This document shows positions 7,817 to 17,713 of a DNA stretch of 40,647 bases, piece after piece. This stretch comes from an uncultured Bacilli bacterium (lineage in GTDB: Bacteria; Bacillota_I; Bacilli_A; RFN20; CAG-826). Position numbers and translations under genes: made by a program. Below the pieces are notes generated by a model. That model did no database searches. It worked only from the letters and a program-made list of their open reading frames with translations, and had not been told where the DNA came from. The DNA lies in contig CANQQL010000009.1 of assembly GCA_947625975.1 (NCBI GenBank), positions 1-40,647 on the forward strand, read 5' to 3'. How positions within the stretch are numbered: position 1 is the stretch's first letter; each line of letters opens with the position of its first letter.

Positions 7817-9133
7817 TTACGCACCAAAAACGCAAGTTGTTATAGAATGTGATGGTAATTTAACTATATATTTTTTATTATCCAACTCTATAACTTCCGT
7901 GCACTCTTCCCTTTCATTTAAAATTATCGACACCACTTCTTGGTTGTCATTTAAAAAACTAACTATTAAAAAATCATTATTCTTAGATGTCGCAATTCTT
8001 TTTGCGTTTGGTTTAATAAAATGCGCAAAGTGCTTGACAATATAATAACTTGGGTTATAAATAAGTTCTTTTGTCTCATAGTTATATTGAATTAAGGCTT
8101 CGCAAAAATTGCCAACATGATTTGGTCCACCATGTGCATCGAGAAGCAAATTCCAATCAATGAATCCATTAGAAAAATTTAAACTGTCATTAATATAATT
8201 TTTCGCATAGCGGAAAGCATTATTAATTGTTCCCAATGCTGCGTCTGGATCATCGCGGTTTAAATTTAATAATTCAATACATCCTTCTGTAAATACTTTA
8301 ATAAGCTTGGGATATTTTTTATGCACTAATGAAATGTTATTCCAATCTCCGTTATCATACCAATGATAGGCAAAACCAGCGACTAAAGAAGAAAAATTTG
8401 GATTGGCTTTTTCATATTCTTCCATTTTTCTTACCAAAGCATCTCGATTATGATCCCATAAAGTAATTTCACAAGTAAGATTGTTTTCTTTAATTTTATG
8501 GTTTAGAACTTCCACAAATCTAATTTCTTCTTCTGAAGTATATCGGCATGATTCCCATGGTTGGGTCGCTTCTGGTTCATTTTGAGCAGAAATATAATTT
8601 ATATGAATACCACGTTTTTCTTGTTCCTTTAAGTATGTGCACAAGTACTGAGCATAATCTTCATAACAATCCGTTCTTAATTTCCCACCATGGGCTTTAT
8701 CGTTAGTGGTTTTAAATTGTAATGGAGGTGTCCAAGGAGCAGCAAATAAAGTTAAAGCATTATATTTCATCGCAGCTTTTACAAATGGTTCAATATTTTC
8801 AATATCATGTTTTAATGAAAAATCCGAGGAATCTCTCCTTAAAGCATAGTCATACGAGGAGCGTGAAAAATCACACGATCCAATAGTAAGTCTTCCCAGA
8901 TTATAGTTAAGACCTTTATCGGAAAATAAAGCCTCAAGCACTTCTTTTTTTTGTTCTATCCTTAAATCATTATAAATGCCACAGGCAGAATCAGTAAAAG
9001 CGCCACCAAAACCAAGAATTGTTTGATATTGTATACTTTTATCTATTTTTATGGTCGAAGAAATATTTTTTACTTCTTCTATAATTTCTTCGTTAAAATA
9101 ACTATTATAACTAGATGTCCACTTTTTCATCAT
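7817..9133 (-). CDS. GH30 beta-glycosidase, cytoplasmic
   Basis: This 438-residue protein shows the glycoside hydrolase family 30 pattern: GFGGAFTDSA (41-50), AAPWTPP (131-137), acid/base Glu186 in AQNEP, AYHWYDNGDW, and nucleophile Glu283 in FTEG. Family 30 covers glucosylceramidases, beta-1,6-glucanases, beta-glucosidases and beta-xylosidases. There is no signal peptide, so it should act on imported oligosaccharides; removal of beta-1,6-linked glucose branches from laminarin fragments would complement the phosphorylase (inference). Its start overlaps the end of the membrane protein gene by 23 nt, with AAAGGA upstream. Confidence 0.9.
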   Translation of the reverse strand: MMKKWTSSYNSYFNEEIIEEVKNISSTIKIDKSIQYQTILGFGGAFTDSACGIYNDLRIEQKKEVLEALFSDKGLNYNLGRLTIGSCDFSRSSYDYALRRDSSDFSLKHDIENIEPFVKAAMKYNALTLFAAPWTPPLQFKTTNDKAHGGKLRTDCYEDYAQYLCTYLKEQEKRGIHINYISAQNEPEATQPWESCRYTSEEEIRFVEVLNHKIKENNLTCEITLWDHNRDALVRKMEEYEKANPNFSSLVAGFAYHWYDNGDWNNISLVHKKYPKLIKVFTEGCIELLNLNRDDPDAALGTINNAFRYAKNYINDSLNFSNGFIDWNLLLDAHGGPNHVGNFCEALIQYNYETKELIYNPSYYIVKHFAHFIKPNAKRIATSKNNDFLIVSFLNDNQEVVSIILNEREECTEVIELDNKKYIVKLPSHSITTCVFGA

Positions 9134-9929
9134 TATTTAATCCTTTCAAATAATATTCTGGATATTGCTTTTTGTTAATATGTTGATCAAACAACGCTAA
9201 GGAATAGCAGATAAAGGTCAACTCTAACATACCAAGATAGATAAAGGCACTTAAAATTATTGCCACAATCTTAACAGCACTAATAGGTACGAACTCAAAG
9301 AGAATAAATGGTAAAAACAATAAAACAAATAAACCTAATGATTTTAAAATAGTGCCTACCAAAAATTTTACTCCATTTTTCAAAGATAGCATAAAACTAT
9401 TTTCATAAAATATCGTTTGTGTTTGCATAAAGAAGGCAACTAAAAGAACTAAGATGAAAACCACATATTCAAAAGCAATCAATAAAATTACGGAAATATC
9501 ACTCCAAGAAGTTGCCATAATCGAAGCACTTCCCAGATGAAGTAACATATATGTTATTCCAATAAACAGGTAAATTTTTATAAATTCTTTACCATTCTTT
9601 TTAATGCCTTTAAAGAAATCAAGGTGAACATTACAACCTTCATTCCATAAAAATTTTCGAAATACATAAAATCCACCTGCAAATCCCAATCCTCCAATAG
9701 TGAGTGTCAAAGCGACTCCCAAATATAAAACAAGTACATTCAAAATAGATGCGCCCTGAAATATTTCAAAGTTAAAGGCAAAGAGAATCCAAGCAAATAA
9801 AGGTATAAAGAAAAGAAAAGTATAAAGACTAACAGAAATAATTTCTGCAAAATGTTCTTTAATAATTTGTAACCATTGTTCTTTACGATTAAGTGGTTTT
9901 TCTCCATTTCCAAATTTTTCTTTATCCAT
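9111..9929 (-). CDS. Six-helix membrane protein, possibly DUF624/YesL-like
   Basis: The protein has 272 residues with about six hydrophobic segments (near 30-55, 65-90, 118-138, 143-167, 185-215, 215-245). A segment after helix 2 (FRKFLWNEGCNVHLDFFKGIKK) recalls the [Y/F]-x-x-RKW...FFKxFK loop of DUF624/YesL proteins, which sit in many sugar ABC importer operons of Firmicutes with no known function. The resemblance is weak and I am not sure of it. Its ATG lies in ATGGATAA, overlapping the previous stop by 8 nt, which implies translational coupling. Its position between the ABC ATPase and GH30 suggests an accessory role in uptake. Confidence 0.6.
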   Translation of the reverse strand: MDKEKFGNGEKPLNRKEQWLQIIKEHFAEIISVSLYTFLFFIPLFAWILFAFNFEIFQGASILNVLVLYLGVALTLTIGGLGFAGGFYVFRKFLWNEGCNVHLDFFKGIKKNGKEFIKIYLFIGITYMLLHLGSASIMATSWSDISVILLIAFEYVVFILVLLVAFFMQTQTIFYENSFMLSLKNGVKFLVGTILKSLGLFVLLFLPFILFEFVPISAVKIVAIILSAFIYLGMLELTFICYSLALFDQHINKKQYPEYYLKGLNNDEKVDI

Positions 9930-10563
9930 TACAATACCTACTCAATAAATAATTTAATAATTTATAGCCATTATCACTAGTGTTTGTCTCCTTTATACGA
10001 GAAAAATTTACACTATGTGCGCTACATAGCAAATAATAATTATAATTTCCATCAAAAGATATAAAATCGTTAAAATGATATTTTTCGTTATAGCTTTTAT
10101 TAGTATAATCGAAAACTTTTAAACCATAATTAACCTCATTTAATTGATAATATTCAAAATCTTCTATGGCACTGGAAGTCAGCGAATTTTGATCATAAGG
10201 AAGCCAATACTCCGGAATTATTTCTTCCATTGCTTTTAAATCTTCATCATTTAAAATCAAAAAATCAGCATCTCTTCCATAAGCTTGATATAACTGTGTC
10301 AGCATATTTTCATTTGCGGAATATGCATAAATATCGACATTTAATATTTCCGGAATATCTTTAAGAATATCTTCTTTTAAACTTTGATCGTTTAGATATC
10401 CTCCTGAAGAAAAAATTACAATTTTTTCATAATTTTTAAAAGCATTGATTTTATGAATGGTGAAATAAACAAGGACATAGGATAATAAGAGTGAGCAGAT
10501 AACAGGTGCCCAACGATATTCAAGAAAATGGTTAATAGTTTGTCTGGAAGTCTTAATTTTCAT
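9922..10563 (-). CDS. Single-pass membrane protein with extracellular binding-protein-like domain
   Basis: I do not recognise this gene. From ATG 10563 (AGGAAA upstream; an in-frame GTG at 10581 is possible) it encodes 213 residues: one transmembrane helix near 18-40, then an outside domain. The stretch KIVIFSSGGYLND...DADFLILNDEDL (about 45-110) reads like lobe 1 of extracellular solute-binding proteins, where a beta-strand with an acid or serine-glycine is followed by an ADF-x-I-L-x-x-DL segment, but it is far shorter than a full binding protein (about 400 residues). It may be a membrane-tethered accessory substrate-sensing domain. It overlaps both neighbouring genes and belongs to the glucan operon. 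Confidence 0.6.
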   Translation of the reverse strand: MKIKTSRQTINHFLEYRWAPVICSLLLSYVLVYFTIHKINAFKNYEKIVIFSSGGYLNDQSLKEDILKDIPEILNVDIYAYSANENMLTQLYQAYGRDADFLILNDEDLKAMEEIIPEYWLPYDQNSLTSSAIEDFEYYQLNEVNYGLKVFDYTNKSYNEKYHFNDFISFDGNYNYYLLCSAHSVNFSRIKETNTSDNGYKLLNYLLSRYCNG

Positions 10564-11035
10564 CTTTAATTTCCTCGACACCTAAAACATATCGTGAACA
10601 AATATTTAAAGTATATTGTTTGCCAACTTCTAAGACGAACGCTTCACTATCTTCGACCTTAACAATTAAATTACCTGCCTCACTCTTTGTTTGATATCTT
10701 TGAACGAAAAACCCATCCTCAAAAGATTTTGAAAGATGTTCGGCAATTAAACATGTCACTTCATGCGTCCCTTCTTTTTGTGCTTTAAAGATAACACTTA
10801 ACCATTTTCTTTCCGGATTTATAAAGGAAAATATGACAAACCACATCATCGTTATTAAAATCCAAATAAATACTGTACTGAATATTATATAAAATCCCTG
10901 TGTTTCGCGATTTTGAAATAATAACGTCAACACAATATCTAAGACTATTAATCCGCTTAAAATACCCACAATTATGTATTGTTTAGTTAATTGTTTTTTA
11001 ATAGCTTTTATTTCTTCATCAAAATCAATTTTCAT
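10553..11035 (-). CDS. Small membrane protein of unknown function (two transmembrane helices)
   Basis: This 160-residue protein has two N-terminal membrane helices (about 18-40 and 48-72), followed by a soluble domain of about 85 residues that is probably cytoplasmic (WLSVIFKAQKEGTHEVTC onward). The domain is rich in beta-type sequence and contains VEDSEAFVLEVGKQYTL. No family is recognised. There is no clear Shine-Dalgarno; its ATG is 4 nt after the ATPase stop, so coupling is likely. Together with the next two genes it forms a compact block of three membrane proteins between the ABC ATPase and GH30. Confidence 0.6.
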   Translation of the reverse strand: MKIDFDEEIKAIKKQLTKQYIIVGILSGLIVLDIVLTLLFQNRETQGFYIIFSTVFIWILITMMWFVIFSFINPERKWLSVIFKAQKEGTHEVTCLIAEHLSKSFEDGFFVQRYQTKSEAGNLIVKVEDSEAFVLEVGKQYTLNICSRYVLGVEEIKDEN

Positions 11036-11039
11036 AATT

Positions 11040-12464
11040 TTACAAAATATAGCGTGTAGTATTTATGTCAAATAAATGAATTTGATCAATATCAAATTGC
11101 AGGCCAATAATTGAGTGATTTTCAATTTCATTAAGCGCAGTTACTTTAGAAATAACTCTATTCTCACCTATCATTGTATGAATATAGTATTCTTGCCCTA
11201 ATAATTCAATATTAACAATTTCTGTTTCAAGCGTATCAGATAAAAGTGTGGCATTATTTAATAAACCATATTTATGAATATTTTCTGGTCTGATACCCAT
11301 TTTTATTTTGTGCTTTTTAGTTTCTAAAATTGCTTTTATCTCTTCGATTTCGGCATTATATTTAACAATTTCATTTTGCCAATAATTTCGATCAGATTCA
11401 ACTTTTAAAGTTTCCGACTTAACTTTAGCATCTTCAATCATCTTCGTTAATTCTGCAATGCGATTATTATAGAAGGCATCATGCGCTTTTTTGGCAGATG
11501 TCGGTAATTTAATTACAAATCCGTTTGGTAAAATTATTTTGCCATTATTATAAGTTGAATCAATGATATTCATTGATGGCGAACCAATAAAAGTCGCAAC
11601 AAATAAGTTACTTGGATGATTGTAAACTTCACGCGGTGTTCCGATTTGTTGAATTACGCCTTTACTCATAACTACAATCCTACTAGCCATTGTCATAGCC
11701 TCGGTTTGATCATGAGTGACATAAATCGTTGTGGAACCAAGTGACTCATGTAAATTAACAATTTCACTACGCATTTGCACACGCAATTTTGCATCAAGAT
11801 TACTTAATGGTTCATCCATTAAGAAAACTTTTGTATCACGAACAATGGCTCTACCTAAAGCAACACGTTGACATTGTCCACCGGATAAAGCACGTGGTTT
11901 GCGATCTAAATATTCTTCAAGTTGCAAAATTTTAGCAACTCTTTTAACTCTTTCATCGATTTCTTCTTTTGGCACTTTACGCATTTTTAAGCCAAATGCC
12001 ATATTTGCGTAAACTGACATATGTGGATAAAGAGCGTAGTTTTGGAAAACCATAGAAACATTACGATCTTTCGGCTCTAAATCATTAGAATAAACTCCAT
12101 CAATATATAAATCACCTGATGTAATTGATTCTAGACCCGCAATCATACGAAGCGTTGTAGATTTTCCACAGCCGGAAGGTCCAACAAATACGATAAACTC
12201 ATGTTCTTTAATTTCTAAATTAAAATCAAAGACAGCTTGAACACGATTTCCATATATTTTATTAATGTGTTGCAAAGAGATAAAAGAATCTTTCGGGGCA
12301 ACTTTTGCTAACTTCCGATTTTCTTTTTGAAAGGCAATTGTTTTACGATAAATTTCTTCCCGTTCCCTTTGTAAACGATCTTCTTCTCTTTCGTGCGCTT
12401 TTTCTTGTTCTCTTCTTAATTTCTTTTGTTCTTTTAGTTTAAGTTTTTCTTCTTTTGAAGCCAT
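11040..12464 (-). CDS. Sugar ABC transporter ATPase (MsmX/UgpC-like) with two coiled-coil additions
   Basis: This 474-residue ATPase has Walker [10 protein letters not shown] (95-103), signature LSGGQCQR (193-200), Walker B VFLMDEP (213-219) and H-loop His251, followed by a C-terminal OB-type regulatory domain (MGIRPENI near 389). It should energise the importer formed with the permeases at 16772-18639. Family members usually have about 370 residues. The extra length is a highly charged N-terminal extension (1-55, Lys/Glu/Arg-rich, probably helical) and a helical insertion of about 60 residues in the regulatory domain (324-385). Its own ribosome site TAGGAGGT is strong. As in other CUT1 systems, the ATPase might also serve several importers. 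Confidence 0.93.
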   Translation of the reverse strand: MASKEEKLKLKEQKKLRREQEKAHEREEDRLQREREEIYRKTIAFQKENRKLAKVAPKDSFISLQHINKIYGNRVQAVFDFNLEIKEHEFIVFVGPSGCGKSTTLRMIAGLESITSGDLYIDGVYSNDLEPKDRNVSMVFQNYALYPHMSVYANMAFGLKMRKVPKEEIDERVKRVAKILQLEEYLDRKPRALSGGQCQRVALGRAIVRDTKVFLMDEPLSNLDAKLRVQMRSEIVNLHESLGSTTIYVTHDQTEAMTMASRIVVMSKGVIQQIGTPREVYNHPSNLFVATFIGSPSMNIIDSTYNNGKIILPNGFVIKLPTSAKKAHDAFYNNRIAELTKMIEDAKVKSETLKVESDRNYWQNEIVKYNAEIEEIKAILETKKHKIKMGIRPENIHKYGLLNNATLLSDTLETEIVNIELLGQEYYIHTMIGENRVISKVTALNEIENHSIIGLQFDIDQIHLFDINTTRYIL

Positions 12465-12474
12465 AACTTACCTC

Positions 12475-13878
12475 CTACTTTTGATACCATTTAACGTAAT
12501 CGACTTTCATTCTTGCCGGAATATCTTCAGCATCCGGCATACGATAGCCATCAAAGTTACCACCAATAGCCATATTAATTAAAATGTGGAAGTTTTTATC
12601 AAATGGTGCAGCATTAGAAAATTTGCTTGTACCATCTCTTACCGACCATTCAGTTGCTTTAATGGTTCCGTATAATTTACCATCGGTAAAGAAACGAATT
12701 TCGCTTTCATCCCATTCAACGGCGTATGTGTGGAAATCGACAATTGTGCCATTATCAAAAAACATACTTGCATTTTTATATAAATGTTCTCCATCTGTAC
12801 CAGAAAAATGTAACGTTCCGAACATTTGATATTTTTGACGGCCACGAACCTCCATAATGTCAATTTCTCCACTATTAGGCCATCCGCCATATTCGTTTTT
12901 ATCATTAAATTCTGGTAACATCCAGAAAGCTGGCCAAATTCCATTACCAGTTGGACAAGAAATCTTTGCTTCAATACGACCATAGGTATGAGCAACTTTA
13001 CCTTTTGAACGAATTCTACCAGATGTATATCTCAGATTACGTAAATTTTCTGAATGGTATTCTTCATTTTTAGCCGAAATTATTAAATTACCTTCGACAA
13101 CCTTCAAATTATCTTCAGCATAATATTGTTCTTCTTCATTCCCCCAACGAGAAACACCATAAGCACTACCATCGCCAATCATAACTTCCCAGTTGTTTTT
13201 GTTTAATCTTTCCGATGAAAAATCATCTTTAAAGATTAATTTGTAGCCATTTACTTCTTCAATGCTATTATCAGTCTCCTCACCATTATCTTTAGGAGAA
13301 AGCGTAACTTCACATTCCGCAAAAGCATCAGGATTAATTTTTGAGAACGCTGTTACAACTATTTTTCTTTCTAGTCCTATTTGATGAACGGTAACATTTC
13401 CGTTGCTATCAACACTAGCTAAAGCTTCGTTATTAACTTGCCAACCAATACCGGAATTTGTGGTGTCACCAGTAATAGAAGCGGAAAACTTTTTGGTTTC
13501 TCCAACCTTCATACTTGCAAACTTATTCGTAATTTCAACGACTATTAATGTATTCTTTTTAACTTCAATAGGCACTTCCTGGTATAAGTCCGGATCTGCA
13601 ACACTGGTTGCTTTAGCTAATACATATCCTTTCCTTAAAGCAGATAATTTTCCATCTTCGGTAATAGTTGCAATTAATTCGTCGTCAACCGACCAAACTA
13701 TACCTTTCTCTTTCGTATTTTCCATCGTTGCTAAAAGTTGAATTTCTTTTCCGCATTCAACGCTAGTTGGACAATTAGAATCAATAATTAATTCAGGATC
13801 CTTATCTTCGACACCGCAGCCACTCATAATTGATAATGTAAGTATACTAATTATTATTTTTTTTAATTTGTTCTTCAT
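12475..13878 (-). CDS. GH16 endo-beta-glucanase lipoprotein with two Ig-like domains
   Basis: This 467-residue protein begins with a lipoprotein signal (IMSGC, Cys21). Two Big_2-type Ig-like domains (about 30-107 and 110-195) precede a GH16 catalytic domain (about 212-467) with GEIDIME, whose Glu338, Asp340 and Glu343 are nucleophile, helper and acid/base. RWGNEEEQYY and HTYGRIEAKISCP are typical of laminarinases and lichenases, so it should cut internal beta-1,3 or mixed beta-1,3/1,4 bonds at the cell surface. It lies between the beta-helix lipoprotein and the ATPase gene in the importer operon. A second GH16 lipoprotein is at 38430-39416. Confidence 0.92.
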   Translation of the reverse strand: MKNKLKKIIISILTLSIMSGCGVEDKDPELIIDSNCPTSVECGKEIQLLATMENTKEKGIVWSVDDELIATITEDGKLSALRKGYVLAKATSVADPDLYQEVPIEVKKNTLIVVEITNKFASMKVGETKKFSASITGDTTNSGIGWQVNNEALASVDSNGNVTVHQIGLERKIVVTAFSKINPDAFAECEVTLSPKDNGEETDNSIEEVNGYKLIFKDDFSSERLNKNNWEVMIGDGSAYGVSRWGNEEEQYYAEDNLKVVEGNLIISAKNEEYHSENLRNLRYTSGRIRSKGKVAHTYGRIEAKISCPTGNGIWPAFWMLPEFNDKNEYGGWPNSGEIDIMEVRGRQKYQMFGTLHFSGTDGEHLYKNASMFFDNGTIVDFHTYAVEWDESEIRFFTDGKLYGTIKATEWSVRDGTSKFSNAAPFDKNFHILINMAIGGNFDGYRMPDAEDIPARMKVDYVKWYQK

Positions 13879-13892
13879 ATTACCTTACCTGC

Positions 13893-15326
13893 TTATCTTA
13901 CAAAGTATGAATAATATGCACTTAACGATGGAATTTCGCCATCATAAATATTCCAGGCATCAGTAGGAAAATCACTATACAAAGAAGCATCTTTTAATTC
14001 TTCCATTGTTTTCATTGCGCAATTTCTAATTGAGCCTGTATCTGGGCCATCGGCAATTTTATTCAAATATACATGGGTTTGACCAAAATAGGCTGGGGCA
14101 GAAAAATGTGCAGTTTTTATTGCAAAATTGGCTGCGTAACAATCCATAACAGCACCATAGCTGATACCAACACCGCCATAAACGCCATTTGTTTCAACAC
14201 CATTAGAGTCTTTCTTATCAGAACCTTTTGTTCCTCCATAGAATGTCCATCTCATCAATTCATCTTGGCTTACAGAATCTATATCAAAATCCGGATTATT
14301 CTTATTTTCTTCAATGAGTCTCTCTTTGTTGCCTTCAATGTATTCTTCTCCATAACCTACGAATTGATCGGCAATCGAACATTTAGCTAAGGAAATAACA
14401 TTTCTAATGCATTGATTTGTATCATCAGCGTCGTTTAAGCCACAGATGCCACCAACATTACAGGACTCATCATAGAAATGAGTAGAAATTTCTGCTGTAC
14501 AGTTTTCATCGATAAAACAATTTTCGATTAATCCCGAGTTTTGTCCGGCAATAACTCCGGCAATAGTTCTGCCAAAGATATGAACATTTTTAAAAGCGGT
14601 ATTACGCACAATTCCACTTGGTCCAATTAGTTGGAACACTCCAAACATATTGCCCATTTTATGGCTCTCATTTTCAAATAAATATATATCAGTTTTACGC
14701 GATGTTTCTTCGCTTGTCATATTGTTAGAATATCGCGATGTCAAATTTTTTATAGCATAGCCATTTCCATCAAAAACACCTAAAAATTCTTTGTTAATAG
14801 TGCTTGATGTTGCAGATGTCGCAAAACCTAATGGTTCAAAATTTGAAATTGAACTGCAATCAATATCATTTGCTAAAATATAGGAACCACTTGGATTCTT
14901 GTTAATATCTTGTAAATCTTGTGCATTCTTAATTACTTTATCAACAAACAAAATGTTAATTTCTTGAATTTTTGTTGTACCTTTACATTTAATTTTAGCG
15001 ACACGATCGCCGGAGTTAACTTGAAAATCTCCCTTGTCATTATATAAGGCTTTTGTATCAATTGATAAGATTCCATCTATATATCTAATTTGTTTATCTT
15101 TAATGCGCACGCGAGTACCAATATTTATATATTCGATATCAGTATTTGGTAAATCAACTTTGATGTTGAGATGGTCGGGAACATTGTTTAAATCAACATA
15201 AGCGGTTTTATTAAAGACAATTGCCCCAGAGCCTTCTTTCAAATCATTATTACATGCTGTTAAAGCAAACAAACTTGAGAAAAGAATAGATGAAACGCTT
15301 AATATTTTTTTTACACGTTTATGCAT
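13893..15326 (-). CDS. Surface lipoprotein with GLUG-like beta-helix domain
   Basis: This 477-residue lipoprotein (LTAC, Cys25) has an N-terminal beta-rich region (about 30-125) and then a repeat-rich right-handed beta-helix-like domain. The entry to that domain has YILANDID (149-156) and FLGVFDGNGYAIKN (181-194), followed by turns such as GVIAGQNSGLIENC and VGGICG, the pattern of GLUG-type surface repeats. No catalytic residues can be assigned. The C-terminus AWNIYDGEIPSL matches those of the lipoproteins at 15344-16744 and 23363-25657. It is probably a glycan-binding or adhesion protein of the importer operon; function is not known. Confidence 0.72.
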   Translation of the reverse strand: MHKRVKKILSVSSILFSSLFALTACNNDLKEGSGAIVFNKTAYVDLNNVPDHLNIKVDLPNTDIEYINIGTRVRIKDKQIRYIDGILSIDTKALYNDKGDFQVNSGDRVAKIKCKGTTKIQEINILFVDKVIKNAQDLQDINKNPSGSYILANDIDCSSISNFEPLGFATSATSSTINKEFLGVFDGNGYAIKNLTSRYSNNMTSEETSRKTDIYLFENESHKMGNMFGVFQLIGPSGIVRNTAFKNVHIFGRTIAGVIAGQNSGLIENCFIDENCTAEISTHFYDESCNVGGICGLNDADDTNQCIRNVISLAKCSIADQFVGYGEEYIEGNKERLIEENKNNPDFDIDSVSQDELMRWTFYGGTKGSDKKDSNGVETNGVYGGVGISYGAVMDCYAANFAIKTAHFSAPAYFGQTHVYLNKIADGPDTGSIRNCAMKTMEELKDASLYSDFPTDAWNIYDGEIPSLSAYYSYFVR

Positions 15327-15343
15327 TTATTACTTCTCCTTTA

Positions 15344-16744
15344 TTAGTCAAGTACTTTCAATGTTGGCATTTGATTATCGACTAAATTCCAAGCGTGCTC
15401 GTTTAAATCATAGAAATCAGCACTTGTAGCCTCAAACGAAATTCCTGGATTATATCCCTCAAAATCAGTGATAGCAGTGCCCCAATCCCAAGTTTGTCCA
15501 CCAATGAAATCCGTTGAAGTATTTGTATATAGATTTTTAGTAATTTTTGAATCATTATTTGGATAAGCATAATCTGCATAAATTGAACCTCTACCCGCAT
15601 TGTCTTCAATATTTACAACAGTATCATAAATATTTCCGGCACCAGAGCCAAATATTGCAGAGTTAAACCCAAACCAATTGTTTGCATCAATGTTTAATCC
15701 GTTATCATAAGAATGATTAACATTAATTAAGCAGTTATCAACGATACAGCCTGAAACACCAACGCCGATAAATGGTGTAGAACCCCACCCTGAGCCTTTT
15801 TCGTCTACTTCACATTCAAGTGTTAAGTTTCTGACTGCCGCTCCTTTATCCAATTTATGGATTAATGCTGCATTATTATATGCTTTTCCTTCTTGTGTAC
15901 CTTCAACCTTGTAATTCTTTATTGTATGACCTCGGCCATCAAATTTCCCTTTAAAAGTAGTCGTTGCTTCATCTTTTTTACCGGATTCGACATACATACC
16001 TTCCATATCAATATCCGCTGATAAATAGTAGTTCTTACTTTGATCACTTACACCATATACAAAATCAAGTAATTGAGCCTTGGTAGAAATTTCTACCCAA
16101 GTTGAAGTAATATCACTTTCTACATAAATTTTAAATTCAGCTTGTTTACGATATTCACCGATACTGGCATTTAAAACGATTGTTTCAGATCCTTCTTGTA
16201 AAGGACGGAAAGTGACTGATTGAGTATTATTTTTGCCTACAAAACTACCTTTACCATTTTTGATAGTCCATTCATAAATAATCTCATCACCTTTTGGATT
16301 AGTGACTTCAGCATTGAATACGACTGTTCCAGATCCAAATTTTATGGTGTCTGAAGCTGTAGTGATTTTTAAAGTAGGTTTACTGGAAGCAGTAACTGTA
16401 ACTTTGTGTTCTGCTTTTGCTGTGGCATCTTCACGAGATGTAACAGTAATTGTAACTTCTCCTATACTTAAACCTCTTACATTTCCCTCATTATCAACAG
16501 TAGCAACGGCATCATTGGAAGAGGTAACTGTATAACCTTTTCTGTTATTGTCATTTTCTAAAGTAATATCAAGTTTTATTTGAGAATCAACTTCAACTGT
16601 ACTAGGACCGGCGATATTGACCTTAATATTCGTCTTGGTTACGGACGTATTATCACTGCCATTATTTTCACCACAAGATGTCAACGTCATTGCGCCAGTT
16701 AGCATAAATATTGCACCGGCAAGTAAAACTAAAGATTTTTTCAT
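15344..16744 (-). CDS. Surface lipoprotein with Ig-like domains and beta-helix C-terminus
   Basis: This 466-residue lipoprotein (LTSC, Cys24) has a Big_2-type domain (about 38-118, with AVATVDNEGNVRGLSIGEVTITVTS-like sequence), a second Ig/PKD-like domain (about 122-210) and a beta-helix-like domain from about 215. The latter has YYLSADID (239-246), FKGKFDGRGHTIKN (264-277) and the C-terminal HAWNLVDNQMPTL (450-462), all shared with two other lipoproteins in the window. It follows the second permease by 27 nt with AAAGGAG upstream. A role in binding glucan next to the ABC importer is likely but inferred. Confidence 0.72.
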   Translation of the reverse strand: MKKSLVLLAGAIFMLTGAMTLTSCGENNGSDNTSVTKTNIKVNIAGPSTVEVDSQIKLDITLENDNNRKGYTVTSSNDAVATVDNEGNVRGLSIGEVTITVTSREDATAKAEHKVTVTASSKPTLKITTASDTIKFGSGTVVFNAEVTNPKGDEIIYEWTIKNGKGSFVGKNNTQSVTFRPLQEGSETIVLNASIGEYRKQAEFKIYVESDITSTWVEISTKAQLLDFVYGVSDQSKNYYLSADIDMEGMYVESGKKDEATTTFKGKFDGRGHTIKNYKVEGTQEGKAYNNAALIHKLDKGAAVRNLTLECEVDEKGSGWGSTPFIGVGVSGCIVDNCLINVNHSYDNGLNIDANNWFGFNSAIFGSGAGNIYDTVVNIEDNAGRGSIYADYAYPNNDSKITKNLYTNTSTDFIGGQTWDWGTAITDFEGYNPGISFEATSADFYDLNEHAWNLVDNQMPTLKVLD

Positions 16745-16771
16745 AATTTTTTCTCCTTTTTATTTTTATTT

Positions 16772-17713
16772 TTAACCTTTTAATCCACCAACTGAGGTGT
16801 TTTCCATAATAGTTTTTGAAAATATACTAAATACTATAACAATAGGTATAATCGTCAATGTAATAGCGGCAAATAAAATAGTCTTTGAATCAAGAGAACT
16901 TTTTGCCATTAAATCAAGGCCAACTGCGATTGTAGGACGACTTGGCAAGAAAATTTTTGGCGTCATGTAATCATTCCATAGACCAATTAAGGTAATAACC
17001 GAAATAGCAACAATTGGTCCTCTAGCCATTGGAAGGCTGATTGAAAAGAAGATTCTGAAGTCGCTAGCGCCATCAATTTTCGCCGCTTCAATATAAGTCC
17101 AAGACAAATTCTTAAAAAACGAATAGAGAAGCATAAAGTTCATTCCAAAGCCCCCGCTATATAAGAAGATCATACCCAGAATCGTATCATTCAAATGTAA
17201 TACTTCTTTCATCAATTGAATTTGTGAAGGCAAAGATCCGACTATCGGAATAATCATTGTAAAGATAACAATACCGAAAATCAGATTTCGTCCGGGGAAT
17301 TCATATTTTGCCACAACATATGCAGCACAACTAGATACAAATACGGTAACTAATGTACCTGAGAACGCCAAAATTACCGACATTCCCAACATTTGTGAAA
17401 TTGTTTTATGATTAGTTTCCGAACTGGAAAATTTCCAAGCTGTGATAAAGTTTTCTAATGTCCATTCTTTTGGTATAGAGATGAAATCCTTAGAATATTC
17501 AGATGCTGTTTTGAAAGAGTTAATTGCCACCCACACAAAGGGGAATATATAACTTACCATAAATATAAAGCAAATTATGAACATCACAACAAATAGAACT
17601 TTCTCGCCACCATGTCTTTTATATAAAACATTATTTTTACGTTCATAATCAACTTGACGAGCTTCATCACGCTTTTTACGGAAGAATTTCTTAATGGAAG
17701 TTGAGATACTCAT
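16772..17713 (-). CDS. Carbohydrate ABC transporter permease, MalG/CUT1 type
   Basis: This 313-residue inner-membrane protein has six hydrophobic segments and the EAA loop IEAAKIDGASDFRIFFSISLP (about 220-240), which contacts the ATPase. The C-terminal tail MENTSVGGLKG is typical of the second CUT1 permease. Its ATG overlaps the stop of the first permease (TAATG), so the two subunits are translationally coupled. It forms the channel with its neighbour, working with the binding protein at 18646-20076 and the ATPase at 11040-12464. The likely cargo is beta-gluco-oligosaccharide, judged from the operon. Confidence 0.93.
   Translation of the reverse strand: MSISTSIKKFFRKKRDEARQVDYERKNNVLYKRHGGEKVLFVVMFIICFIFMVSYIFPFVWVAINSFKTASEYSKDFISIPKEWTLENFITAWKFSSSETNHKTISQMLGMSVILAFSGTLVTVFVSSCAAYVVAKYEFPGRNLIFGIVIFTMIIPIVGSLPSQIQLMKEVLHLNDTILGMIFLYSGGFGMNFMLLYSFFKNLSWTYIEAAKIDGASDFRIFFSISLPMARGPIVAISVITLIGLWNDYMTPKIFLPSRPTIAVGLDLMAKSSLDSKTILFAAITLTIIPIVIVFSIFSKTIMENTSVGGLKG

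Noticed and set aside
13403-13741. 112-residue plus-strand frame
   Set aside because: Antisense to the Ig-like region of the GH16 gene and without a recognisable family pattern.
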